Source of the DNA: Alphaproteobacteria bacterium
GTDB taxonomy: Bacteria; Pseudomonadota; Alphaproteobacteria; Caulobacterales; Parvularculaceae
Assembly: GCA_013151255.1 (NCBI GenBank)
Contig: JAADIQ010000130.1
Location: 1-40,446, forward strand
Length of the DNA: 40,446 bases
Direction of reading: 5' to 3'
The stretch's first letter is position 1, and each line of letters opens with the position of its first letter. Of the stretch, positions 1 to 7,257 are shown in pieces. Under the pieces are notes generated by a model. The model was given only the letters and a program-made list of their open reading frames with translations. It did no database searches and had not been told where the DNA came from. A program made the translations under genes and the position numbers.

Positions 1-907
1 CGGCGAGGGCTTGCATTTTCTTTGTCGTGATGAGATCGGCGATTTTCTCGATCAGTTTCGACTTTTGAACCTGATAGGGAATCTCGGTGATGACAATCTG
101 GTATTTGCCGCGCCCAAGATCTTCAACATCCCAGCGCGCTCGTGTGCGAAAGCCGCCGCGCCCGGTCTCATAAGCCTCTTGCATCGAGGCGGCGTCCTCG
201 ACGCAAACCCCGCCGGTGGGGAAGTCGGGGCCCTTCACATAATTCAACAGCGTTTGGGTGCGCGCATTCGGCGTCTTGATGAGATGCAGCGACGCGTCAA
301 TCAGCTCGGCGACATTATGCGGCGGGATTGACGTCGCCATGCCGACCGTGCCGGTGGCGCCATTAGCCAGAAGATTGGGAAACGCCGCCGGCAGCACCAC
401 CGGCTCACTGTCCTCGCCGTCATAGGTTTCGCGAAAATCAACCGTGTCTTCGTCGATGCCGTCGAGGAGAAGTTGCGCCGCCGCAGTGAGCCGGCTTTCC
501 GTATAGCGCATCGCCGCAGCGTTATCGCCGTCAATATTGCCGAAGTTCCCCTGCCCGTCGACCAGCGGCACGCGCACGGAAAAGTCCTGCACCAACCGCA
601 CCATCGCATCGTAAATCGCCTGGTCGCCATGGGGGTGGAAGTTCCCCATTACCTCGCCGACGACTTTCGCCGACTTCTTAAACCCGCCGCTGGCGTTCAG
701 CTTCATCTGCCGCATGGCGTAAAGGATGCGCCGGTGGACCGGCTTCAGCCCGTCTCGAACATCAGGCAGCGCGCGCGAGGTAATGGTAGCGAGCGCATAA
801 GCGAGGTAGCGATTTGAAAGCGCCTCGTCGAACGGCTCCAGCAAGATATCCTCCGGCTTGGCCGGGGCGGCGGATTTTGCGGTTTTTGTTTTCTTGGTGC
901 GTGTCAT
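1..907 (-). CDS. parC: DNA topoisomerase IV subunit A (partial, C-terminus off the window)
   Basis: The gene starts at ATG 907 and runs off the left edge, giving about 302 N-terminal residues. ParC with ParE decatenates daughter chromosomes. Seen: the KPVHRRIL segment (about residues 55-62), the winged-helix stretch [12 protein letters not shown] ending at residue 95, and AAAMRYTE, whose Y135 is the expected DNA-linking tyrosine. The quinolone-determining positions, which in E. coli ParC are Ser80 and Glu84, are here Q96 and D100. The absence of the GyrA/ParC-typical Ser suggests naturally altered quinolone sensitivity, but that is inference. The Lys/Thr-rich N-terminal 15 residues precede the conserved domain. 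ParC rather than GyrA is favoured by the [14 protein letters not shown] segment and by its position downstream of recO in alphaproteobacteria. Confidence 0.93.
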   Translation of the reverse strand, partial: MTRTKKTKTAKSAAPAKPEDILLEPFDEALSNRYLAYALATITSRALPDVRDGLKPVHRRILYAMRQMKLNASGGFKKSAKVVGEVMGNFHPHGDQAIYDAMVRLVQDFSVRVPLVDGQGNFGNIDGDNAAAMRYTESRLTAAAQLLLDGIDEDTVDFRETYDGEDSEPVVLPAAFPNLLANGATGTVGMATSIPPHNVAELIDASLHLIKTPNARTQTLLNYVKGPDFPTGGVCVEDAASMQEAYETGRGGFRTRARWDVEDLGRGKYQIVITEIPYQVQKSKLIEKIADLITTKKMQALA

Positions 908-920
908 GGCGCATCCCATA

Positions 921-1021
921 GAGCATTTTCCGCCCAAGTGGATACCGGTTGGGCGCCAGAAAATGCGATCACTCAAAAATCTAGAGCCATATCCGATCGG
1001 TATGATCGGATATGGCTCTAG
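921..1021. repeat. RIME-like palindromic intergenic repeat
   Basis: Two hairpins stand side by side between the divergent parC and membrane-protein genes. The first pairs GCATTTTC (923-930) with GAAAATGC (959-966), then CGCCCAA (931-937) with TTGGGCG (949-955), leaving a 3-nt bulge. The second is a perfect 18-bp stem, 981-998 with 1004-1021, and a 5-nt loop. The first part resembles a dispersed intergenic repeat of Rhizobiales and relatives (core AAGTGGATACCGGTT), which I recognise from memory. Neither hairpin is followed by a T-run, and it lies upstream of both neighbours, so it is not a terminator for either. Confidence 0.75.
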
Positions 1022-1114
1022 CAGAGTCTCGCGCGACTGCCAGAGGCCTATTTGCCCCCCAAATTTACAAAGCCGATAGTTTGATAGACGGCGGCTTTCG
1101 GCTATGCCGGATGC

Positions 1115-1795
1115 ATGCAGTCCGTTCTCGCCGAAATATTCACCTTCCCGCTGGCGCTGGTTGAACTGGCGACCGCGGCGATCGGGTTTTCCACAGGTGC
1201 GTTCCTGCGCGCGGCAAGCTCAGCGGAGGCACAAACCGCAGCCTTCGCCATCGCCTTCCTCGCCGGGGTCTCGGAAATGCTCGGCCAAAGCGTCATCTTG
1301 GTGATCAACCGGGTGGCGCTCTACCGGTTTCTGGCAAGCCTTGCCTTCACTGGCGTGTCCTATGTCATCACCGCCCTAATCTGGGGGCTCAGCGTTTTTG
1401 CAGCGGCGCCGCTCACCCATGTGGGCATGCTCGGTCCGGAAGACATCGCCGCCGTCACCGGCGTCGTTGCGCTTGCCTTCGCGCCGCGGCTGTTCGGGGT
1501 GTTTTCCATAGCCCCCTATTTTGGCGCCGCGCTCGGCAACTTCCTTGAAGTCTGGTCGATGGCGCTGGTGATATTTGGCCTGCGTGTCGGACTTGAGCTG
1601 CCGCTCAGCGCGGCGGTGTTCTGCGGCGGCGCCGGTTGGCTGGTCTCTTACGGGCTGCGCAGTTTTGTCGGCCATGCGCTTGCGGCCCCGCTCGGGCGCT
1701 TGCGCGTTTTGGTGAGCGGCTCGCCGCTTGACCGCACGCCGCAGCAAATCATCGATGATCTGATGCGCAGGCTGACGGATGAGACGAAACCATGA
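1115..1795 (+). CDS. Multi-pass membrane protein of unknown function (possibly Yip1-like)
   Basis: This is a 226-residue protein with about five hydrophobic segments (about residues 5-28, 42-63, 68-100, 112-135 and 140-185) and a short charged C-terminus. I do not recognise a catalytic motif. The overall look, a multi-helix integral membrane protein of 200-250 residues, recalls the Yip1 family, but this is weak. Its stop overlaps the start of the next gene (ATGA at 1792-1795), so the two are almost certainly co-transcribed and translationally coupled. An alternative ATG at 1111 is out of frame. The partner is a hydrolase-like protein with an N-terminal membrane anchor, which suggests a joint membrane role. 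Confidence 0.7.
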   Translation: MQSVLAEIFTFPLALVELATAAIGFSTGAFLRAASSAEAQTAAFAIAFLAGVSEMLGQSVILVINRVALYRFLASLAFTGVSYVITALIWGLSVFAAAPLTHVGMLGPEDIAAVTGVVALAFAPRLFGVFSIAPYFGAALGNFLEVWSMALVIFGLRVGLELPLSAAVFCGGAGWLVSYGLRSFVGHALAAPLGRLRVLVSGSPLDRTPQQIIDDLMRRLTDETKP

Positions 1796-2820
1796 TTTCA
1801 ACAATCTTGATCATCGCCATCTCGCTCGCAGTGCTAGCACTCCTGGTCACCGCCGCGCTCTCGCCGATTGAAACTTTGAGCTGGTGGGCGGGCTGGACCG
1901 AAACCGAAATTGAACAGAACGACGCGTCGTGCGTCGCCGACAGGCCATGCGCCCACCCTGCCGACTGCCAGCCGAAGTCGGTTTATATTGTCTACCTCTC
2001 CGGCATCTCATCACTTTCCGGCCGCTTCCTCATCCCGCGGGAAAAAGTGTTTGTGAAGGGCCTCGCCCAGCACTTTCCTGATGCTGCGGTAATCGATGAC
2101 GTATTCCCCTATTCACCGGCGGGCGTGGCGCTGCTCGCCAGCACGCGGTTGCTCGAACGGGTCTGGCGGTTCGTACAGCGGATAAAACTTGAAGGCCGCG
2201 CGACGGTGCTCTCTCTACTGATCCATTTGCGCAATGTGTTTCAGGTACTGATTTCCGCCGACCATCGCTATGGGCCGATATTCAATCATGGCGCGGCGCG
2301 CGTGATCGAAGAGGCGCTGGCGCGCGCCGGCTACCGGCAGGGCTCGGGCGCGCCGGTTGTCATCATTGGCTATAGCGGCGGCGGGCAAATCGCCGTTGGC
2401 GCGGCGGGGTTTTTGAAATTACACCTGCAAGCGCCGATTGACGTTATCGCCATTGGCGGCGTTATCGCCTCCGACCCGGGGCTGCATTTCGTCCGGCGGC
2501 TACATTTTATTTACGCCGACCACGATAATATCCAGAAAGTTGGCGCGGTGATGTTCCCCGAACGCTGGGCGGCGATGGCGCATTCGGAATGGAACACCGC
2601 AAAACGCCAGGGCCGCATCATCTTTCACAAGATAAGCCGCATGTTCCACTCCGGTGCGCGCGGCTATTTCGGGCTGGTGAAATTTGACGGCGTCTCCAAC
2701 AACCAGCGCACGCTGAAAATGGTTGTTGATATTCTTTCCCAAACCCCGGCGCAGCCGCAAGCCAACGACGCGGCGCCGGCCATCAATCAAGCCGAGCCTT
2801 CAACAGTTCCACAACCCTGA
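1792..2820 (+). CDS. Membrane-anchored alpha/beta-hydrolase-like protein
   Basis: The protein has 342 residues. Residues 1-25 form a hydrophobic N-terminal anchor. A stretch with four cysteines follows at about 47-60. GYSGGG at about residues 193-198 is a classic nucleophile elbow (G-x-S-x-G) and follows a hydrophobic strand (VVIIGY). A later IYADHDN segment could supply the acid. This supports a serine hydrolase of the alpha/beta fold, probably facing the periplasm, but no substrate can be named. The last 30 residues are Ala/Pro/Gln-rich. The gene is coupled to the membrane protein upstream by a 4-bp overlap. Its 3' end overlaps the 3' end of convergent recO by 38 bp. Confidence 0.72.
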   Translation: MISTILIIAISLAVLALLVTAALSPIETLSWWAGWTETEIEQNDASCVADRPCAHPADCQPKSVYIVYLSGISSLSGRFLIPREKVFVKGLAQHFPDAAVIDDVFPYSPAGVALLASTRLLERVWRFVQRIKLEGRATVLSLLIHLRNVFQVLISADHRYGPIFNHGAARVIEEALARAGYRQGSGAPVVIIGYSGGGQIAVGAAGFLKLHLQAPIDVIAIGGVIASDPGLHFVRRLHFIYADHDNIQKVGAVMFPERWAAMAHSEWNTAKRQGRIIFHKISRMFHSGARGYFGLVKFDGVSNNQRTLKMVVDILSQTPAQPQANDAAPAINQAEPSTVPQP

Positions 2821-3511
2821 GCCGCGCTTCCGGCAGCGGCTTGTCGGTGAGATGCAATATCCGGGTTTCAATAAAATAGCCGGTGGTTTTAAGCGCGCCG
2901 AGCGCCTCTTCCAGGCTGGCCTCAACGCTTTGTCCGCACAGGAACGCCGGCAGCGGCAGCATTTTATCCTTATACGGTTCACCGGCCTCCGCCGACACCG
3001 CACAAGCCGAACGCGGCGACACGTAAATGAGGTTTTCGCGGGCGCCGGTCGAGGCGCAGCGGTCAAGCGTCAGGCCGAAGCCGAGTTCCGCCAATAGCCC
3101 CAGCTCCCAGCGCGCCATCAGCGCCGGCCAGAGGTCAATTTCGTCAAGATTATCGAGCAGCACCGCCATCGCGGTGTAGGCGCGCGCATGCGCCTCGCGC
3201 TCGGGCAAAGTCGCCAGCGCCAGCGCGCAGGCCGAAGACAGGCCCGCCAGCGAGAAGCGATCCTGCATCGCTTCGCCAGCGCGCGCGCGCGCCATCTCCA
3301 GCGTGAAATGACCGAGCGAATCCTCGCCGCGCCCCTTCCACTCGACGCCAACCTCATTGCCCGGCTGCAAAACCGGACGCATGCGCTTGCCCTGCCCGCC
3401 ATAAACAAGCCCCGCCCAACGCCCGTGCAGCTCGGTGAAGATGTTCACTATCGCCGCAGTTTCTCCGTGCGGGCGCGCGTCGAGGATGATGCCTTGGTCG
3501 GTGAAATTCAT
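2783..3511 (-). CDS. recO: DNA repair protein RecO
   Basis: RecO loads RecA onto SSB-coated single-stranded DNA in the RecFOR pathway. The 242-residue protein has the usual length. It opens with the N-terminal OB-fold signature (MNFTDQGIILDARPHGETAA, then IVNIFTELHGRWAGLVYGG), followed by the helical domain and the ACAVSAEAGEPY region. In alphaproteobacteria recO normally follows era directly. Here its start lies 49 bp from an IS1-family element that separates it from era, so its expression can no longer come from the rnc-era operon in an uninterrupted transcript. No strong promoter is obvious in 3512-3560, so the element may supply transcription. Confidence 0.93.
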   Translation of the reverse strand: MNFTDQGIILDARPHGETAAIVNIFTELHGRWAGLVYGGQGKRMRPVLQPGNEVGVEWKGRGEDSLGHFTLEMARARAGEAMQDRFSLAGLSSACALALATLPEREAHARAYTAMAVLLDNLDEIDLWPALMARWELGLLAELGFGLTLDRCASTGARENLIYVSPRSACAVSAEAGEPYKDKMLPLPAFLCGQSVEASLEEALGALKTTGYFIETRILHLTDKPLPEARLRVVELLKARLD

Positions 3512-3552
3512 CAGAGGAGTGTGGCGGGCGCCGTGGTTAAGTCAACGGAGGA

Positions 3553-3560
3553 GACTTAAG
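3553..3560. repeat. Left target-site duplication
   Basis: GACTTAAG here is repeated exactly at 6256-6263, immediately outside the other end of the IS1-family element. Eight base pairs fits the 8-9 bp duplications of IS1-family transposition. Confidence 0.9.
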
Positions 3561-3581
3561 GGTAGTGCATCAGTTTGAAAT
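3561..3581 (+). repeat. Left terminal inverted repeat
   Basis: This 21-bp end is the exact reverse complement of 6235-6255. The transposase stop codon lies inside it (3570-3572). Confidence 0.93.
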
Positions 3582-4496
3582 ATCTTTCTTCTTATAAGCC
3601 TTCGGACGGCCCGGCTTGGGCGCCGCCAGATCGATAAGCTTCACAATATCTTCCATTTCCAGCAATTCGTCAGTGATGCCTGCGGCCATGGCCGGGGTTA
3701 CTTTCAACGTCTTGTGAATGCGAACGAAATTATAGAACACCGTATAGAGGCTGACCATGTGCAGGTGGTTTTCAAACTTCTTTGAGAAGGCGTTTGTCAG
3801 GCGGGTAAACCGGCGCATGTGCATCCGCATGGAGAGGTTTTGGCGCTCGACATATGAAGTTGAAACGTGTGCTTTATCAGGGTTGCCTTCGACAACGCGC
3901 TTTTTAATGCCGGTACATTCAGCCGGAGAGTACTTGCGCTCTGCTGTTTTGCCGCTCGGCTGGCCGTACAGCTTGATTAGCTGGGCGTAATCAACGTCAC
4001 CGCCGAAAGCGCCCTCAACGGCTTCCAAATAAGCCTTGTGGCCGTCAGTGGTTAGCTGGACGCGGTTCTCTAAACGGCTGCGCAGATCGTCCATAAACTC
4101 GATTGCATATTCGCCATCGCGACCGCCGACTAAGTAGGAAACAATCAACTTGGTATCAGCGTCGAGCGCGGTCCATGTCCAAGTGTCGCCTGCGCCTTCC
4201 GGGGCGGACTTGGCCGTTTTCACATTCTTTTGCTTGGCATAGGTGAAAGACCAGATTTCATCGCACTGGACGCGCGAGGCCGTCACGCCCCGGACATTCT
4301 TATCATGGAAATCAGCGCAGGCTTTACCGGCGTCGATAAGCAGCTTTGCAACCGTATTGAAGGAAACACCCGTTATGCGGGAAATCGACCGCATGGATGA
4401 ACCCTCGCAGAGCATATTGAGGATTTGAGCGCGGGTTTTGACGGGCAGTTTGTTCATGCCCTTAATGTATGAACTAATTTGCTTAACGTCAAGCAT
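3570..4496 (-). CDS. IS1-family DDE transposase
   Basis: The 308-residue transposase cuts and joins the ends of its own element. Seen: an N-terminal helix-turn-helix (SMRSISRITGVSFNTVAKLL, about 34-53), then the DDE core with D79 in QCDEIW, D151 in TTDGHKAY and E218 in VERQN, and the typical tail YNFVRIHKTLKVTPAMAAG. It is a single intact frame, unlike classical IS1 with its InsA/InsB frameshift, which fits the single-ORF IS1 subgroup. I chose ATG 4496, which has AGGTG 8 bp upstream; MNKLPVK at 4457 is an alternative, and the longer open frame to 4724 overlaps the divergent gene and has no support. The protein lies head to head with the P63C gene across a shared operator region. Confidence 0.93.
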   Translation of the reverse strand: MLDVKQISSYIKGMNKLPVKTRAQILNMLCEGSSMRSISRITGVSFNTVAKLLIDAGKACADFHDKNVRGVTASRVQCDEIWSFTYAKQKNVKTAKSAPEGAGDTWTWTALDADTKLIVSYLVGGRDGEYAIEFMDDLRSRLENRVQLTTDGHKAYLEAVEGAFGGDVDYAQLIKLYGQPSGKTAERKYSPAECTGIKKRVVEGNPDKAHVSTSYVERQNLSMRMHMRRFTRLTNAFSKKFENHLHMVSLYTVFYNFVRIHKTLKVTPAMAAGITDELLEMEDIVKLIDLAAPKPGRPKAYKKKDISN

Positions 4497-4497
4497 A

Positions 4498-4586
4498 ATG
4501 CAAGCACCTGAGTAAACTATTGTGCTTGCATTATTTGAGTAAACGCCGTTAAATGCAAGCACGTAAACCGACGGAGATGCTTGCAT
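4498..4586. promoter_or_regulatory. Two matched inverted-repeat operators between divergent transposase and P63C genes
   Basis: Site A pairs ATGCAAGCAC (4498-4507) with GTGCTTGCAT (4522-4531). Site B pairs ATGCAAGCAC (4553-4562) with ATGCTTGCAT (4577-4586). Both have exactly 14 bp between arms, and the sites are 55 bp apart. Site A abuts the transposase start codon and covers its ribosome-binding region; site B overlaps the P63C start codon. The symmetry suggests a dimeric repressor that controls both genes, probably encoded within the element. This is inference. Confidence 0.75.
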
Positions 4587-5562
4587 GACAAACAATAAGA
4601 AAACGCCCCCCTCAGGTCGAGCGCGCGGCGGCGCTGCAAGGGCGGCGGCTCTAAGCCCCGATAAGCGCACTGCAATAGCCAAAAAAGCTGCTGTTGCTCG
4701 TTGGGGGGCAAAGGCAACCCACAAGGGTAATTTCCAGCAAGACTTCGGGCTTGATGTTGAATGCTATGTTTTAGATGACGAAAGCAAAACCGCTGTGATC
4801 AGCCAGCGGGGAATGGGTGCCGCAATCGGGCTTGGGAAAAGTGGCGGGTCTCGACTACCATCATTTCTCGCTGGTGAACGAATTGCCCCTTACGTCGGGC
4901 GCGAACTACAGGCAAAACTCGAAAATCCCTTGCGTTTTCAATCGCCCTCGGTGGGCGCGAACCAGCCGCTATCGATAGTTTTCGGCTACGACGTCACAAT
5001 ATTGATTGACGTCTGCAAGACAATCGTCGCAGCGGAAAACGACGGGTCCCTACTTACGCGCCAGAATCACATCGCTGAACAGGCGCACATCATATTAAAC
5101 GCTTCGGCCAAATCTGGAATAAAACAACTTGTTTACGCGCTTTCCGGTTACGACGCCACACGCGAAGAGGTTGTAGAGGCGTTCAAATTTTACGTTCGAG
5201 AAGAGGCGCGGGAGTACGAGAAAGAATTTCCTGACCAGCTTTATGAGCAATGGTACAGGATATATGAGCTGCCAAAACCAGAACGCAACAAGCCTTGGAA
5301 ATTTAAGCACTTAACTGTCGATCAAGTTTACAAGCCTCTTGCAAGGAGCAGCGGCAAGATTCTTGAACTTACAAAGTCGCAACGAACATCTAGCGATGAA
5401 CGCCATAAGAGGCTCCATCAATTTCTTTCCGACATTGGTGTCAAGGCGCTACGTCAACACCTAGGACAGCTACTTGGGATCGCACAAATATCAAAAAATA
5501 AATCTGAGTATGAAAATCATATTAGGACCGTATTTGGGGATCAACATGAGTTAGACGTTTGA
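4585..5562 (+). CDS. P63C-domain protein, IS cargo
   Basis: The 325-residue protein begins at an ATG preceded by GGAG at 8 bp. Residues 11-41 form a basic Ala-rich motif (GRARGGAARAAALSPDKRTA then IAKKAAVARWG). The middle holds a KilA-N/antirepressor-like region of uncertain identity, with FGYDVTILIDVCKTIVAAEN at about 133-152. The C-terminal part, about 205-300 (EKEFPDQLYEQWYRIYEL, then LARSSGKIL and RLHQFLSDIG), matches the P63C domain, known from phage and mobile-element proteins of unknown biochemistry. Location inside the inverted repeats marks it as cargo. Its start codon lies inside operator site B, so autoregulation is plausible. Codon use is AT-richer than the neighbouring core genes. 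Confidence 0.75.
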   Translation: MTNNKKTPPSGRARGGAARAAALSPDKRTAIAKKAAVARWGAKATHKGNFQQDFGLDVECYVLDDESKTAVISQRGMGAAIGLGKSGGSRLPSFLAGERIAPYVGRELQAKLENPLRFQSPSVGANQPLSIVFGYDVTILIDVCKTIVAAENDGSLLTRQNHIAEQAHIILNASAKSGIKQLVYALSGYDATREEVVEAFKFYVREEAREYEKEFPDQLYEQWYRIYELPKPERNKPWKFKHLTVDQVYKPLARSSGKILELTKSQRTSSDERHKRLHQFLSDIGVKALRQHLGQLLGIAQISKNKSEYENHIRTVFGDQHELDV

Positions 5563-5574
5563 CCCCAGCTCTCG

Positions 5575-5823
5575 TCAAGATTGGCCTTCCCAGCGCTTTG
5601 CAGCCGCCTTTTTTGCTATCTCGGCACGTTTGTTAGCCGATAGACTTTTCGCCCGCGCCTTACCACCCTTCCGGCCCATAGCCTGAGCGGCAGGGTCTTT
5701 GCCGTCGCCCCCGAAATCTTCCTCATCCTCGCCGGTGGCGATTTTCATCACCTTAACGGCGTTGCCGATAACGTCAGCGGGGCGCTTCTGTCCTTTGGGG
5801 CCTTTAGGCACGTTTAGGCCCAT
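5575..5823 (-). CDS. Small basic protein with GGKAR…KKAAAKRW motif, IS cargo
   Basis: This 82-residue protein has no enzymatic motif I know. Its C-terminal third (residues about 47-80: AMGRKGGKARAKSLSANKRA then EIAKKAAAKRW) is the same basic motif that opens the P63C protein of this element. The middle is acidic (GEDEEDFGGDGKD). It starts inside the last codons of the upstream gene, a 10-bp overlap, so the two are translationally coupled. Its 3' end faces the 3' end of the P63C gene 12 bp away. A nucleic-acid-binding accessory role is a guess from the basic motif. Confidence 0.6.
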   Translation of the reverse strand: MGLNVPKGPKGQKRPADVIGNAVKVMKIATGEDEEDFGGDGKDPAAQAMGRKGGKARAKSLSANKRAEIAKKAAAKRWEGQS

Positions 5824-6158
5824 TCCATTTGTTTTTTTGTAATATCCCTATCCAAATGAGCCCACATCTCTTTCCCATCTTTGTCTTCTATTCGGACAGC
5901 GCTGGCCTCAATTAACAAATGCCGAATCTGCTCATCGGTCAGGCCCGTAAGTAGCAATTTTATATGGTTGAGGGACCGCGCTTCATAATTTTCGCTTTTT
6001 AAAAGCGCTTTAACAACTTCACTGGCTTGAAGGTTTAAACCATTTTCAGTCTTGAATTTGCGTTCAGCCAAACGATAGCTCAAAAAACCAATAGGTATTG
6101 AGCCAAAGAGACCAGCAATCGCTCCGATTATCGCTGCTATCACCATTGGGCTATCCAT
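5814..6158 (-). CDS. Small membrane protein, IS cargo
   Basis: The 114-residue protein has one N-terminal hydrophobic segment (about residues 5-27, VIAAIIGAIAGLFGSIPIGF) followed by a soluble charged domain of about 85 residues rich in Glu, Lys and Leu. No family is recognised. It begins 77 bp inside the right terminal repeat and overlaps the next gene by 10 bp. AGGAGGTGCAC stands just upstream of ATG 6158, a strong ribosome-binding site. The N-in membrane anchor with a cytoplasmic helical tail resembles small phage or plasmid membrane proteins, but that is only a structural impression. Confidence 0.6.
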   Translation of the reverse strand: MDSPMVIAAIIGAIAGLFGSIPIGFLSYRLAERKFKTENGLNLQASEVVKALLKSENYEARSLNHIKLLLTGLTDEQIRHLLIEASAVRIEDKDGKEMWAHLDRDITKKQMEWA

Positions 6159-6234
6159 TGTGCACCTCCTATTGCTTACCGCTAAGCATATAGGAAGTCT
6201 GGCCGAGATTCAAAGGTTGTGGGAAACAGGCTAG

Positions 6235-6255
6235 ATTTCAAACTGATGCACTACC
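6235..6255 (-). repeat. Right terminal inverted repeat
   Basis: Exact reverse complement of 3561-3581. The target duplication GACTTAAG follows at 6256-6263. Confidence 0.93.
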
Positions 6256-6346
6256 GACTTAAGGGCATTGCCCAGGTCAGCCTTTTGTGTATGAAAATGA
6301 ATTATAAAAGAGCGATTATTTTGGCGAGTAAGACAGGCAAAACATA

Positions 6347-7189
6347 GTGGTGAAGGTAATCACAGCAATCAGCGTCATCATCTTGGCGGCCGCCGGGTGC
6401 GCCGCAGAACCAGCCGATGATGGCAGGATACAATTTTACGCCCTCGATTGCGGCGCAATTGACGTCGCTGATATGAGCTCTTTTTCCCGAGAAGGTAAAT
6501 TCGACGGCGAAAAATATGCATTGGTTGTCCCTTGTTTTCTCATCCGCCATCCGAAAGGCGACTTACTTTGGGATGCAGGTTTAGAACAGTCATTGGTTGA
6601 TACGCCCGACGGTATAGGCGGCGGCGCTTTTCATTCGACAATGAAGATCAAGCTGACCGATCAACTCGCTCAATTGGGGCTTGCGCCAAACGATATTGAA
6701 TTTCTGTCGATCTCTCATTCCCATCCCGATCACGCAGGCAACGCCAATTTGTTGGCAAGCTCAACATTCATCGCCAATCAAGCAGAACATAGTTTTATGT
6801 TCTCCGATAAAATGAAGGAAAATAGCGGGTGGTTTGAATTGTATGCTGCGCTTGAAAACGCCGATACGGTTATGTTTGAAAATGAACATGATGTGTTTGG
6901 CGACGGGAATGTCGTGATTACGTCTATGCCGGGACATACGCCTGGCAGTTCTGTTTTGTTGGTCAGACTAAGGAACGCGGGCCCTCTACTGTTGACGGGA
7001 GACTTGTATACGCATGCCGGAGCGCGTGAATTGCGCACGGTCCCCACATTTAACACCGACGCACAAGCAACACTTAAGTCGATGGATCAATTTGAAGCGC
7101 TGGCGAAAAAAGAAAATGCACGCGTCATAATCCAACACGAAAAAGCAGATTTCGAGAAGCTGCCCACATTCCCGGAATTTCTGGATTGA
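6347..7189 (+). CDS. MBL-fold hydrolase lipoprotein, N-acyl-homoserine-lactonase-like
   Basis: The 280-residue protein begins at GTG. A lipobox (LAAAGC, Cys at about 18) ends the signal peptide, so it should be a lipoprotein. The metallo-beta-lactamase zinc motif HSHPDH (about 123-128) is intact, with a second His in MPGHTPGS (about 200), the bridging Asp in LLTGDLY (about 217) and a late HEK (about 263). The YALDCG opening and the VPCFLIRHPKGDLLWDAG stretch are typical of the AiiA/AttM lactonase group. Quorum quenching is possible; other lactones or esters are equally likely substrates. It stands alone on the plus strand among minus-strand core genes, next to the IS element. Confidence 0.8.
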   Translation: MVKVITAISVIILAAAGCAAEPADDGRIQFYALDCGAIDVADMSSFSREGKFDGEKYALVVPCFLIRHPKGDLLWDAGLEQSLVDTPDGIGGGAFHSTMKIKLTDQLAQLGLAPNDIEFLSISHSHPDHAGNANLLASSTFIANQAEHSFMFSDKMKENSGWFELYAALENADTVMFENEHDVFGDGNVVITSMPGHTPGSSVLLVRLRNAGPLLLTGDLYTHAGARELRTVPTFNTDAQATLKSMDQFEALAKKENARVIIQHEKADFEKLPTFPEFLD

Positions 7190-7257
7190 TCAGGAGAGAC
7201 GGCTTTTAACCGTAGGCGGCTGCAAAGCAAATACCTTAAAAGGGCCGATTACGCCCC

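Larger units (their letters stand above)
3561..6255. mobile_element. IS1-family element with cargo genes, 2695 bp
   Basis: The ends are perfect 21-bp inverted repeats, 3561-3581 and 6235-6255 (GGTAGTGCATCAGTTTGAAA… at the left end). They begin with GG as IS1 ends do and are flanked by an exact 8-bp direct repeat (GACTTAAG). Inside are the DDE transposase (minus), a P63C-domain protein (plus) and two small overlapping genes (minus). A plain IS1-family element is about 0.8-1.1 kb, so about 1.6 kb here is cargo. Perfect ends and duplication mean the insertion is recent or still active. It sits between recO and the gene at 6347, breaking the usual era-recO linkage. Confidence 0.9.

Noticed and set aside
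4497..4724. Extension of the IS1 transposase frame to 4724
   Set aside because: It covers the divergent P63C start and both operators; the family domain begins after MLDVKQ at 4496.
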